Shown here piece after piece: positions 23,301 to 29,027 of a stretch of 64,000 bases of DNA (the first letter of the stretch is position 1; each line of letters begins with the position of its first letter). Source of the stretch: Anaspis maculata (taxonomy: Eukaryota > Arthropoda > Insecta > Coleoptera > Scraptiidae); contig OX421964.1 in the NCBI GenBank assembly GCA_949128115.1, positions 20,856,892-20,920,891 of the forward strand, in the 5' to 3' direction. Below the pieces are notes generated by a model. That model was not told where the DNA came from and searched no databases. It saw nothing but the letters and a program-made list of their open reading frames with translations. A program made the translations under genes and the position numbers.

Positions 23301-26300
23301 CTGTAGTTGGAAAAGTTCCCATGACTGAAATGGCATTAGCTTTTTGTATAGTCCCACTGATACGTTGGGTTAAAAAAGATTTTGAACGGGACTCTCCAGT
23401 TTGACGGTGTAAAAGTCTTCCTAAACTGTCAATGAATCCAATCGCTTCTTCGCACCAAGCGCCTAGGGTCTCCACCGCAAAAGGGACGAACAGGAAGTCT
23501 TCCTGTAGCTTGGAGTATTTTCGCTTTTTCATATTTGCGGCTTTTTTGGCAGCGTACCCTGCTTGTTCTCTGGAGTGGTCCACATTTGACGGTGCAATTG
23601 TGTCGGTGCAGGTGGCATCCCACACCAAGCACTGTCCATTCTCCCATGGTATTAGTGTTACTCCATCCACTCGCTTACCATCTTCTCGACACAGTCCACA
23701 TGGTTCTAGACGGGCTGGAATTTTTGCAGAAATGAGCGAACGACAGATAATAGAATTCAGCTCTTGATGGCGGAAAAAACGGCCTGCACTTTTGGAACAA
23801 CTCAGTCCATGGAGTCCATACTCATTCACTCGCTCTCCGCATATGCAGTAATGGGGTTTGCATATTTTGCATCCCAAGCGTATGCAGACTGCAATTCTAA
23901 AAGAATTGTTGTCGAAAAGTGTACCAATAGCACGGGATGGAAGTGCCTGGAGCCAGGCGTTTGCTTCTTTTCTTTGGGTAGCCAAGTGAGTGGCTTTCTG
24001 AATGTCTGTTGTTGGCATGATTCCATTATTGATACGGACTAAATTCACCATGTCCCAGTTTTTTTGGAAAAGGGGGTCTGGAGGAAATTGGTCAGGGTTT
24101 AGCGAACTCCACTCAGCAAGAGCCTCCTCAACATAAGAAATCTTTGGCTTGTCTGCATCTTCAAGATTTAACATCATATTGACAAGTTTAGATACTCCAA
24201 AAGTTGATGAAAGGAAAGCTGGTAGGAAAATGTCTTGTAGTTTTCTAATGCCAACTCCACCTTGCATAACCGGGAGAGAGGCCTTGGCGTATGCAAAGGG
24301 TGACAACTTACAATTAAATAAAAATTCCATTGTCCCCTTTATAAGTTCGTCCGCTTCAATTATGAAACTCTTATGTTTCCATAATGGTGTGGTTCTCATT
24401 ATGTAAGTTAATTTTGGAATGGCAAAACAATTCCGCAACAAATAATAGGCAACATGTTGTTTATCAAGCTGCTTCAGTCTGTTGAACATCAACTTCATCT
24501 CTTCTAGTTTATCTTGGAGAATTTGGTCGCAAGATCCCTCGGTGATTGGTGCTCCTAGTAACGCCACGTCATTAACAATTTTGATTCCAGGGGAAAGTTT
24601 TTGAAATTTTTCAAGAACCAGATGATCCACTTTACCACAAACGTGTAGCTCGCATTTCGAAGAATTGATCAACAATCCGATCTTCTTGAAATGTTCAACG
24701 ACGACCTCGAAATCAGAGAGAACTTTGTCTGGTTTATCGGCGATGGTTCCGTCATCCAAATAAAAAGTGATCAATTCGGAGGACAGCAGCTCAATAACGG
24801 GGTGAATCGATAAACAAAATAATAACGGTCCTGCCGGGTCTCCCTGTTGGCAACCAGAAGACGAAGGGATAGTCCAATCACTGTAGAACAGAAGTGAAGA
24901 TTCGGAGTAAGATTGCCAGAAGAATGGATAAAGAAGTGGAGTGCATTCTTTCACGCCGTGCAACATAGCGTCCCTGTGAACTGTGTTGAATGCATTGGCG
25001 AAATCAATTTTTAAAAGAACTTTTCCTGAACTATGATTCTGATCCAAATATGTTCTTGTAGCATGAACTGCAGCTTCACATCCACCGCTTGTTGCAAAAC
25101 CTAGTTGTTTCGGTCGAAGCATATTTCCAATAGTATCTTTGACTGAGTAACATCCCAACTTAGCAGCTAAACGTCTCAGAGTATTCCCGACAGCGATGGG
25201 GCGGACACCTCCGGTTTTTTTGTTCAACGCGCATAGGTTGGCGCCGAAAAATAAGGGAAGTACTTGTTCGTTTATTTTGCCGGCCAGCGTAAAGTTGCAA
25301 AATTTGGTGAGAGATTTGATAAGACGGGAAGCTGCATCACCATTGCCATTGGATACAAGATCCTTGAGGTGCTGAGGTCTTAGTCCGTCTATTCCTCCAC
25401 TGGATCCATTTGGAAAACTAGCGATAGCCTTCCTAACATCCGCTTCTGAGACGCTTAGTGTTTCATCACCGATGACTGGAGGTGTTGGGTAGTCCATTGT
25501 TTTATTGGGATTTGGGTGTTTGTCCAACAGATTCTTATAGGTGCTCTCATTTTCCGGGGCCAGTGAGTCGCTAGATGCCAATATTTTCACAGCTCCTCGA
25601 ATATCTCCTTCTGATACTTTGGATTCGACTCTTCTTGATAGCGAAGTAGTTTTTGTCCCAATGTTGCTGTAATTTTCAACAGTACCTCTTATGTTTTGCT
25701 TCACCAGTCTTGCTAGAGAACATTTTTTTTCTGATTTTTCTGGAACACAGAGACAAGAGAACGCGAAAGTTAAGAGAAGGCTCCAAGAATGCATGTCATT
25801 TGTTTTCACAACACAATCCAGAACTTCTGAGAATTTTGTCGCTGCAGCAAATCGGGCTCCTTTTGGGATCCTTTTTAAGACTTTGATTTTACGTTTCTTC
25901 TCAGATATCTGCTTAGACAACTGATGGATTGTTGAGCTTTTTTCCGTAGAAGATGTAGACAAGTCTTTGTGTTTCCGTTTGATGTGTATATTAAGCCCTC
26001 GTTGGCCCTTGTAGTTTTGCTTGTTTGTGTTAGAGCAATGGGGACACGGAAGAAGAGTTGCGAGGGATGTGGTATTCATGTCTTGATCATTGTGTGACGC
26101 TTCATAATCGTGAAGAGACCATTTGGATTTATGCGTGTCCAGTTCTTCTACTTCATGTGAATGAAATTCCCTCGCATTTTCCACATTCGAAGAAGGCAAA
26201 TGACATAAGCTGTCATCTGGATTGCATTTTGCTGAATTTCTTTGATGATCTTGATGAATGCTGTCCCACTTTGAACAACCTGCATCTCTAATGTCTTGCG

Positions 26301-29027
26301 AGGATATCGAAAACTTCCTGGTCTTATTTGAAACTGTATTTGTCGGGTATTTTCTTAAAAAATACCCAGCTTCAGATTCGGTGTCACTGCTTGAAATTTT
26401 TTTTTTCAATTGTCTCCATATATAATACAATTGTCAAATTTGACATTAGGTACAGTAATGTATGGATAATCCGAACCCTCTATAATCCGAACTACTCTAT
26501 AATCCGACCACCTCAATTCTGTAAAATGATATCTATAATCCGAACCCCTGTATCCTGTAATCCGAACTGTCACTTATTTTTCTTTGTGCTGCCTTTCGAA
26601 AGAATACCGAACATTTTATGCGAGCTTGTAAGTCTCAGCTTTCATTATCAGCTGTATTTGAACCATGTCTTCAACACGGAAGCATGTCACCTTGATCTTC
26701 AACAAAAAGCTGATATTTTGCGTTAATTGGAGTCTGGATGTTCACACGCTACCCTGGCAGTACGCTTCTATTAAATAATATGGAATAATTTAAAATAAAC
26801 CTTTCATGGATAATTTGTATATTTTTTAATGCATATTCGCAGCATTTTGATGGGTGAACAAGGTATCTATAAACTGAACACGTTCGGATTATAGATATAA
26901 TTTAGTGTGAATTCTATAATCCGAACGTTTTGGTAATCCGAACAGGGTCTGCAAACTTTCTGTTCGGATTATCCAGACATTACTGTATATAGTTTTGTAA
27001 ATATAAAATCATGACATTGTGGAGGAGTCCCCAATGGTACTCTCCCTCTTTTCAACACTTATACAATAAAATAAAATTTAGGGAATGAAATTTATAAAAT
27101 TAAGAATGAAAAATTGAAAAAATTGAAATGAAAATATCAATATAGAAATAAGGATATCAAGTAAATATATGGAAAAATAAATCATAAATCATTGATGGTT
27201 AATCCAGACTTGCATGATGAATGGAACTTACTTTTTTGGAAGTCTTTATTGATATTTCAATATGATAATCATTGTCTATATTTCGAGAGTATGTTGACAT
27301 TTATCGATATGCACTATTCTGATAATTGAGACATCATAAATACAATATATAAAGATAAAAATATAAAAGATATATACTCAAGTGTAGAGCGAGGTGTATA
27401 GTATAGTGTATAGTCTAAGTGCGTAAAATGTAGAAAACTTCATCCAATGATTTTTGTGATGGAAGTGTAGCTAAAATTGAGCTTACATTTCCTCGTTGAA
27501 TTTCCAGACTGATCTTTTGTTTTAAAAATTCCGTCGACCGAGGTTCCTTGGTCTTGTCAAAAAATTTTCGTCCAATTTCGGAAGCAAAAGCTTTTGCCGA
27601 AGGACCCCAGGAACCTAACGTTTCAACACCAAAAGGGCAAACCACAAAACGATCTGTTAAATCAGAATATTTTTCAATCTTCCTCAGTTCAGCAATTTAA
27701 TATTTATATACTTTATATTTTGATAATTATCGACATTTGACATTTTGATAATTAATTGATAATTTTGATAATAATTTCGATATTTGATAACTATATCGAA
27801 TGTTTTAAAACTGATATCTTTAGTTGATATATCGATATATTGATAAATTTATTGATATATCAATAGTTTTGCCCATCCCTATTCTTGACTACTACATTGA
27901 CATTTCACCGCCCGTTGCAGATGAGGGATATTATGGTGAAGGTTTTTTTGCATTTTTGGGTTCCTTGTACGCCAAAACGTGGAGATTCGTTATTTTTTTT
28001 TAAATTTTGGTGTTGGTCTGTCTGTTTGCGCAAAAGCGCATTCAATGGAGGGTTTGTTTCATTGTTTCATTTTGAGAATTCAACCTTCAGCGAGCCAGTA
28101 AATCAGAAATGTGTTGTATATGGATTCGAATGATTTGACATGTGATTTTGACAAGAGACCATGATTTTCTTAGCAAAATTTATGAGGATTTGAGTGATCT
28201 GACATGTGGTTTTGAATAAAGAGACATCGCCTTTACTATGGTTGGCGGCTTCTCGCTGGTGCTGCTGGGTAAGCGCTAGTCACTGAAGGAAGTGCCAAGC
28301 GCGGCAGTACTAAAGAGAATAGAATGTACAAAAAAGTTTTCTCAATCTCACATGGGCCACTGGACAGTGGACATTTTATAAACTGCTGCCCCGATTGGGC
28401 CCTCATTTTCTTCAGCAACCATCGCTCACCTAGCAGCGTCAGCGAGGAACCGCCAACCATGGTAGAGACGATGTCCCTTGTCGACCCCAGCAACTTCCAC
28501 TGTAGTGGGCTCACGTTAGCCTACTTTCGCTGTGCAGTCTAAAAAATTTCAACTTGCGGGTGCATCGCGTCGTAATGACGGTGACAGCTGTCACATTATA
28601 CATGACACGTCTATCAAGACGTCAAATCTAGTTATCCATTTGTGCCAACATAACACGTTTTCCCCATAGCTTGCTCTAATGAAGAAAGCCGTGAAACTGA
28701 TTATACCCACACCTTATACAAAGCGAGCCAGTTCCATCGTTGCTCGAGGAATAGAATGTTTAATAGAGGGACGCATCGAGGCCCTACTTAAGGTTGACAA
28801 TAATTATTGATGAACCTACCTGAAAGTCGTTTGCTGTCCCTCGCATGGCCGATTTCCCTCTCGCACTCGTTTTCCAAGGCGCACAGCTCGCCCAGTATCG
28901 CGTCCAGATCGACGTCCTGCGAGTCCTCCAGATTCGCCATGGAAAACCTGTAGCTGTCGATCCTCGGCGCCGTTATTTCCGAATTCAGCGGACGCAACTG
29001 CGTTGTGGAATTGATGGGGTCCAGACC
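1170..29027 (-). CDS. pico: MRL-family adaptor (MIG-10/RIAM/Lamellipodin homologue), six exons, 5' end missing
   Basis: The exons join as 29027-28820, 18889-18624, 11516-11282, 10890-10505, 7052-6147 and 2333-1170 (stop TGA at 1172-1170), giving 1054 codons plus stop. Junction phases are 1, 0, 1, 0, 0 and all agree. Rough layout in residues of this partial protein: acidic helix with LDAILGELCALE 40-60, Ser-rich linker 75-155, RA domain 175-260, PH domain 300-410, Ser/Thr-rich region 430-665, proline-rich tail 670-1054. Family knowledge: MRL proteins bind Ras/Rap GTPases and phosphoinositides at the plasma membrane and recruit Ena/VASP and profilin to drive actin assembly and adhesion. The block from KYKAPTDFCFAIKHP through KYIKYLC is characteristic of the MRL PH domain. 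No initiator exon was found: the first exon opens in phase 0 at a splice acceptor, so the protein is longer than shown. The Grb7/10/14 family has a similar RA-PH pair, but the poly-proline tail and absence of an SH2 domain favour MRL. Confidence 0.88.
2905..5125. repeat. large foldback (palindromic) element, about 1-kb arms
   Basis: The left arm (about 2905-3931) reappears as reverse complement in the right arm (3982-5125). The outer ends match as CTCCTTCGTGAAGGGGGCAA and its complement, and the inner ends match as CCGTTCCTGGAAAATCC and GGATTTTCCAGGAACGG around a ~50-bp loop. The arms differ by scattered substitutions and indels. Each arm contains several CAAAATGGCG or GGCGGCCATTT boxes. No transposase-like frame is seen. 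Confidence 0.85.
4175..4333. repeat. 79-bp tandem duplication inside the right foldback arm
   Basis: ACCAAAGCATTTCGGTAACT begins at 4175 and again at 4254, and the two units are identical apart from one extra A in an A-run. The left arm has only one equivalent unit, so the duplication arose after the palindrome formed. Confidence 0.9.
5641..5720. repeat. 40-bp imperfect tandem duplication
   Basis: GTTATGTGCTACCACTTTGA and ATTACGTGCTACTACTTTGA start 40 bases apart, and both continue AGTTGGATATGGTTGG. Confidence 0.85.
6147..7052 (-). CDS. pico: MRL gene, second half of PH domain and Ser/Thr-rich region
   Basis: The acceptor is TGTTCCAG before GTGTACTACGG (7052, phase 0) and the donor ATG/GTAATT lies at 6147/6146 (phase 0). 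The exon encodes 302 residues. The first ~90 complete the PH domain (KYKAPTDFCFAIKHP, KYIKYLCAEDQPTLERW, RIAKCGKQLM). The rest is low-complexity Ser/Gly/Thr, including SSASSGRHSRASSSSSSG and the basic-serine motif TRRHSRRKSG, likely kinase targets. GC content is far higher than in the flanking introns. Long open frames on the opposite strand here are by-products of this composition. Confidence 0.88.
7609..7730. mobile_element. short MITE, copy 1
   Basis: This segment and 63698-63814 share the same layout: an end with AAAGTGGA(C/T)GAC, a core GAGTTGGCTTGCTGTCATGC, and an inverted end with GTCCACT...TTTAAAAAG(G/T)CCGCAA. The terminal inverted repeats are only partly preserved here. Confidence 0.7.
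8030..8400. repeat. dispersed TGACAG-rich repeat
   Basis: The segment combines TTGACAGATGACAGAT, the phrase ACCAAATTTGGTCGAAATCG, and a GACAGACACACATACAG tract. The same succession (TTGACAGATGACAG, then ACCAAATTTCAAGTCGATCG, then ACACACACAGACAGAC) is seen in the repeats at 49.2-49.4 and 55.1-55.4 kb, so this is probably a diverged member of the same class. Confidence 0.5.
8461..8648. repeat. two adjacent hairpins
   Basis: Hairpin one pairs GGTAATG..TTACTCATGAGGATGC..CGACAC with GTGTCG..GCATCC..ATGAGTAA..CATTACC (about 8461-8561). Hairpin two pairs TTTATCCAGTCTTATTGA with TCAATAGGATTGGATAAA (about 8573-8648). This is typical of a foldback or MITE end; no protein is encoded. Confidence 0.65.
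10505..10890 (-). CDS. pico: MRL gene, RA-PH connector and first half of PH domain
   Basis: The acceptor is TTTTGCAG before AGAGGATATAC (10890) and the donor CAG/GTGAAG lies at 10505/10504. The split codon at the 5' end restores Glu, giving LYM-ERIYEDHELLVDNL, as expected for an MRL RA-PH linker. The PH domain starts near EVEGPLYLKADSKKGWKKY; the lysines and tryptophan of the first strands lie where the phosphoinositide pocket forms. The open frame runs on for 20 codons past the donor, but the protein match resumes only in the next exon (DNNQ then VYYGLGW). Confidence 0.88.
10891..11281 (-). other. short MRL intron between RA and PH exons
   Basis: A 391-bp AT-rich intron from GTATGC at 11281 to TTTTGCAG at 10891. 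No repeat recognised. Confidence 0.85.
11282..11516 (-). CDS. pico: MRL gene, Ras-association domain exon
   Basis: The acceptor is TTTCAACAG before GACGACGCAG (exon begins at 11516, phase 0) and the donor ATGG/GTATGC lies at 11282/11281 (phase 1). The exon begins with a short charged helix (DDAARAKAEKIRMAMEKIKE), the coiled segment that precedes the RA domain in this family. The RA beta-grasp core follows, with KLFVKVFTTDGSAKSLLVDE and ending WAIVEHLPDLYM. In MRL proteins this domain binds Ras/Rap1 GTPases and works as one unit with the PH domain. Confidence 0.87.
12219..12268. repeat. GA-rich low-complexity tract
   Basis: About 50 bases of GATAGAGAGGGAGGGAGAGA-type purine repeat. Confidence 0.9.
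12483..13565. repeat. 1.1-kb foldback element with ~530-bp arms
   Basis: The left arm (12483-13010) begins AAGGACCCCGCACGATTCTT and the right arm (13036-13565) ends in its reverse complement. The inner ends CAGTTTTTGTTCTACAGGGG and CCCCTACAGAACAAAAACTG flank a ~25-bp loop. The arms match almost base for base with few indels, so the palindrome is fairly young or has been gene-converted. Confidence 0.92.
13796..13945. mobile_element. TA-flanked MITE with CAGGGTGTT ends, copy 1
   Basis: The ends are CAGGGTGTT and AACACCCTG, an inverted pair flanked on both sides by TA, as expected of Tc1/mariner-type insertion. The left end continues CACGCGAGACGGATACC, shared with the element at 44728. The 150-bp length leaves no room for a transposase. 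Confidence 0.75.
13950..14340. repeat. 0.4-kb foldback element
   Basis: TTTTATCACCATAATCAATG and AATGCATGG at the left are complementary to CCATGCATT...GATTGTGGTGATAAA at the right. The inner parts pair as AGAATGATGG/CCATCATTCT and TCAAATATGTCC/GGACATATTTGA. The arms are more diverged than those of the 12483-13565 foldback. Confidence 0.8.
16409..16935. repeat. diverged half-copy of the 16936 element
   Basis: It starts TA-CAGGGTGTT and carries the same succession of phrases as the following element in the same orientation: AACTTTTGAACCG(C/T)T...CCGATTTTA, CCTATTTTT(C/A), CTACGTTCAATTT, GATATTTGGGTTT. The right-hand half and terminal repeat are missing; it abuts the next element directly. Confidence 0.65.
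16936..17757. mobile_element. foldback MITE with CAGGGTGTT ends and TA flanks
   Basis: The ends CAGGGTGTT and AACACCCTG sit between TA dinucleotides (16934-16935 and 17758-17759). The arms (~400 bp) are complementary almost throughout, for example CACCGTAACTTTTGAACCGT with ACGGTTCAAAAGTTACGGTG, and meet near 17340. No transposase frame was seen, so it would depend on enzymes from elsewhere. Confidence 0.8.
18283..18448. mobile_element. 166-bp MITE-like inverted-repeat element
   Basis: TATAGACAATACAAATAG at 18283-18300 is the exact reverse complement of CTATTTGTATTGTCTATA at 18431-18448. The pairing continues inwards (AAAAGACACATGTCATCAT against GATAACATATGGTCTTCT) less perfectly. The terminal TA may be the target dinucleotide. 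Confidence 0.8.
18624..18889 (-). CDS. pico: MRL gene, Ser-rich linker exon
   Basis: The 266-bp exon has acceptor GATTGCAG before ACAGCCAG and donor CAG/GTAAGA. It enters in phase 1 and leaves in phase 0. It encodes a Ser/Thr-rich low-complexity linker with SRSSSEGPR and an acidic-serine stretch DNDSAFSDTVSMLSSES, probably a phosphorylation-rich spacer between the N-terminal helix and the RA domain. The Ser-rich style and matching phases assign it to this gene; homology alone would be weak. Confidence 0.75.
21117..21246. repeat. 130-bp hairpin
   Basis: GCG(T/C)TCGGCATGC followed by ACTCTTTTCACTCCAACTA at the left pairs with TAGTGGAGTTGAAGGAGTAA and GCATGCCGAGCGC at the right, about 43 bases per arm with a few mismatches. 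A MITE is likely. Confidence 0.75.
22100..22973. repeat. TGACAG-rich repeat region next to the composite element
   Basis: Several segments share GACAGTTTGAA(A/G)TGTCAA(A/G) followed by TGACA(G/T)ATCGCTTG, for example 22283-22346 and 22920-22973. The second is split by the insertion that begins at 22974. Confidence 0.65.
23266..26430 (-). CDS. retrotransposon ORF: C2H2 finger, reverse transcriptase, C-terminal nuclease-like domain
   Basis: The frame is open for 1054 codons; the first ATG is codon 118 (26079-26077). In order: C2H2-type finger CPHC...HIKRKH (residues 129-154); RT fingers ALNKKTGGVRPIAVG (401-415); motif A KIDFANAFN (474-482); motif B GCQQGDPAGP (526-535); catalytic FYLDDG (556-561); a Cys/His cluster C-x-C..H-x3-C (862-878) with R884 and H888; and RVDG...VWDA (920-939), which resembles the PD-(D/E)xK core of restriction-like endonucleases. 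This order matches non-LTR retrotransposons of the R2/R4/NeSL type as generally known, though the YLDD centre differs from the FADD usual in LINEs. No frameshift or internal stop, so it may be recent. A TGA lies one codon before the open frame begins (26436-26434), so the first 117 codons need an upstream exon or are not translated. Confidence 0.85.
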   Translation of the reverse strand: MYYIWRQLKKKISSSDTESEAGYFLRKYPTNTVSNKTRKFSISSQDIRDAGCSKWDSIHQDHQRNSAKCNPDDSLCHLPSSNVENAREFHSHEVEELDTHKSKWSLHDYEASHNDQDMNTTSLATLLPCPHCSNTNKQNYKGQRGLNIHIKRKHKDLSTSSTEKSSTIHQLSKQISEKKRKIKVLKRIPKGARFAAATKFSEVLDCVVKTNDMHSWSLLLTFAFSCLCVPEKSEKKCSLARLVKQNIRGTVENYSNIGTKTTSLSRRVESKVSEGDIRGAVKILASSDSLAPENESTYKNLLDKHPNPNKTMDYPTPPVIGDETLSVSEADVRKAIASFPNGSSGGIDGLRPQHLKDLVSNGNGDAASRLIKSLTKFCNFTLAGKINEQVLPLFFGANLCALNKKTGGVRPIAVGNTLRRLAAKLGCYSVKDTIGNMLRPKQLGFATSGGCEAAVHATRTYLDQNHSSGKVLLKIDFANAFNTVHRDAMLHGVKECTPLLYPFFWQSYSESSLLFYSDWTIPSSSGCQQGDPAGPLLFCLSIHPVIELLSSELITFYLDDGTIADKPDKVLSDFEVVVEHFKKIGLLINSSKCELHVCGKVDHLVLEKFQKLSPGIKIVNDVALLGAPITEGSCDQILQDKLEEMKLMFNRLKQLDKQHVAYYLLRNCFAIPKLTYIMRTTPLWKHKSFIIEADELIKGTMEFLFNCKLSPFAYAKASLPVMQGGVGIRKLQDIFLPAFLSSTFGVSKLVNMMLNLEDADKPKISYVEEALAEWSSLNPDQFPPDPLFQKNWDMVNLVRINNGIMPTTDIQKATHLATQRKEANAWLQALPSRAIGTLFDNNSFRIAVCIRLGCKICKPHYCICGERVNEYGLHGLSCSKSAGRFFRHQELNSIICRSLISAKIPARLEPCGLCREDGKRVDGVTLIPWENGQCLVWDATCTDTIAPSNVDHSREQAGYAAKKAANMKKRKYSKLQEDFLFVPFAVETLGAWCEEAIGFIDSLGRLLHRQTGESRSKSFLTQRISGTIQKANAISVMGTFPTTESLAEIFYIFT
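26453..26985. mobile_element. pogo/Tigger-like MITE
   Basis: The ends CAGTAATGTATGGATAATCC and its near-complement GGATTATCCAGACATTACTG differ at one position and are flanked by TA on both sides (26451-26452, 26986-26987). ATAATCCGAAC is repeated many times just inside both ends. The TIR and TA duplication fit pogo/Tigger elements. The 533-bp length excludes an intact transposase. It sits about 20 bp upstream of the opening of the RT frame. Confidence 0.85.
27415..27696 (-). pseudogene. 5'-truncated second copy of the RT ORF, C-terminal end only
   Basis: The minus frame from 27696 to the stop at 27415 encodes about 93 residues that align with the last ~90 of the long ORF: CPFGVETLGSW against VPFAVETLGAW, and SLDEVFYI against SLAEIFYI. 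The two are clearly diverged, so this is not a simple duplication of the neighbour. The match stops at an in-frame TAA at 27699-27697, where sequence becomes the AT-rich subterminal repeat. Loss of the 5' part with an intact 3' part is what target-primed reverse transcription typically leaves. Confidence 0.75.
28820..29027 (-). CDS. pico: MRL gene, first recognisable coding exon (talin-binding-like helix)
   Basis: The acceptor reads TTGCAG before GGTCTGGACC (exon begins at 29027, phase 0) and the donor is CAG/GTAGGT at 28820/28819, leaving one base of a split codon. That base (G) joins AC of the next exon to make Asp, so the junction is in frame. The exon encodes about 69 residues. An internal Met starts MANLEDSQDVDLDAILGEL, an acidic amphipathic segment resembling the N-terminal talin-binding helix of RIAM. 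The internal Met could start a short isoform, but the open frame continues up to the acceptor, so an upstream exon is more likely. Confidence 0.8.

Larger units (their letters stand above)
22974..27880. mobile_element. composite 4.9-kb element with hAT-like ends carrying reverse-transcriptase sequences
   Basis: The left end AGGGATGGGC and right end GCCCATCCCT are perfect inverted repeats of the kind common on hAT transposons. They are flanked by ATTCTTGT (22966-22973) and ATTCTTGA (27881-27888), an 8-bp target duplication with one mismatch. Subterminal zones (to ~23180 and from ~27710) are packed with GATAATTATCGATA-like repeats in both orientations. The interior contains the RT ORF, a pogo-like MITE and a truncated RT copy, and no hAT transposase was recognised. 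It is either a non-autonomous hAT that received retrotransposon insertions or a transposable unit that mobilises an RT gene. The first is more conservative. Confidence 0.75.
18890..28819 (-). other. 9.9-kb MRL intron hosting the RT-bearing element
   Basis: The intron runs from GTAGGT at 28819 to GATTGCAG at 18890. It holds an inverted repeat at 21117-21246, TGACAG-rich dispersed repeats at about 22100-22970 and the composite element at 22974-27880. In 18.9-21.1, 21.3-22.1 and 27.9-28.8 kb I recognised no gene. Confidence 0.75.

Noticed and set aside
23266..27400. LTR retrotransposon or retrovirus-like interpretation of the RT ORF
   Set aside because: No long terminal repeats, integrase, protease or RNase H pattern seen; motif B (GCQQGDPAGP) and the terminal fingers fit non-LTR elements.
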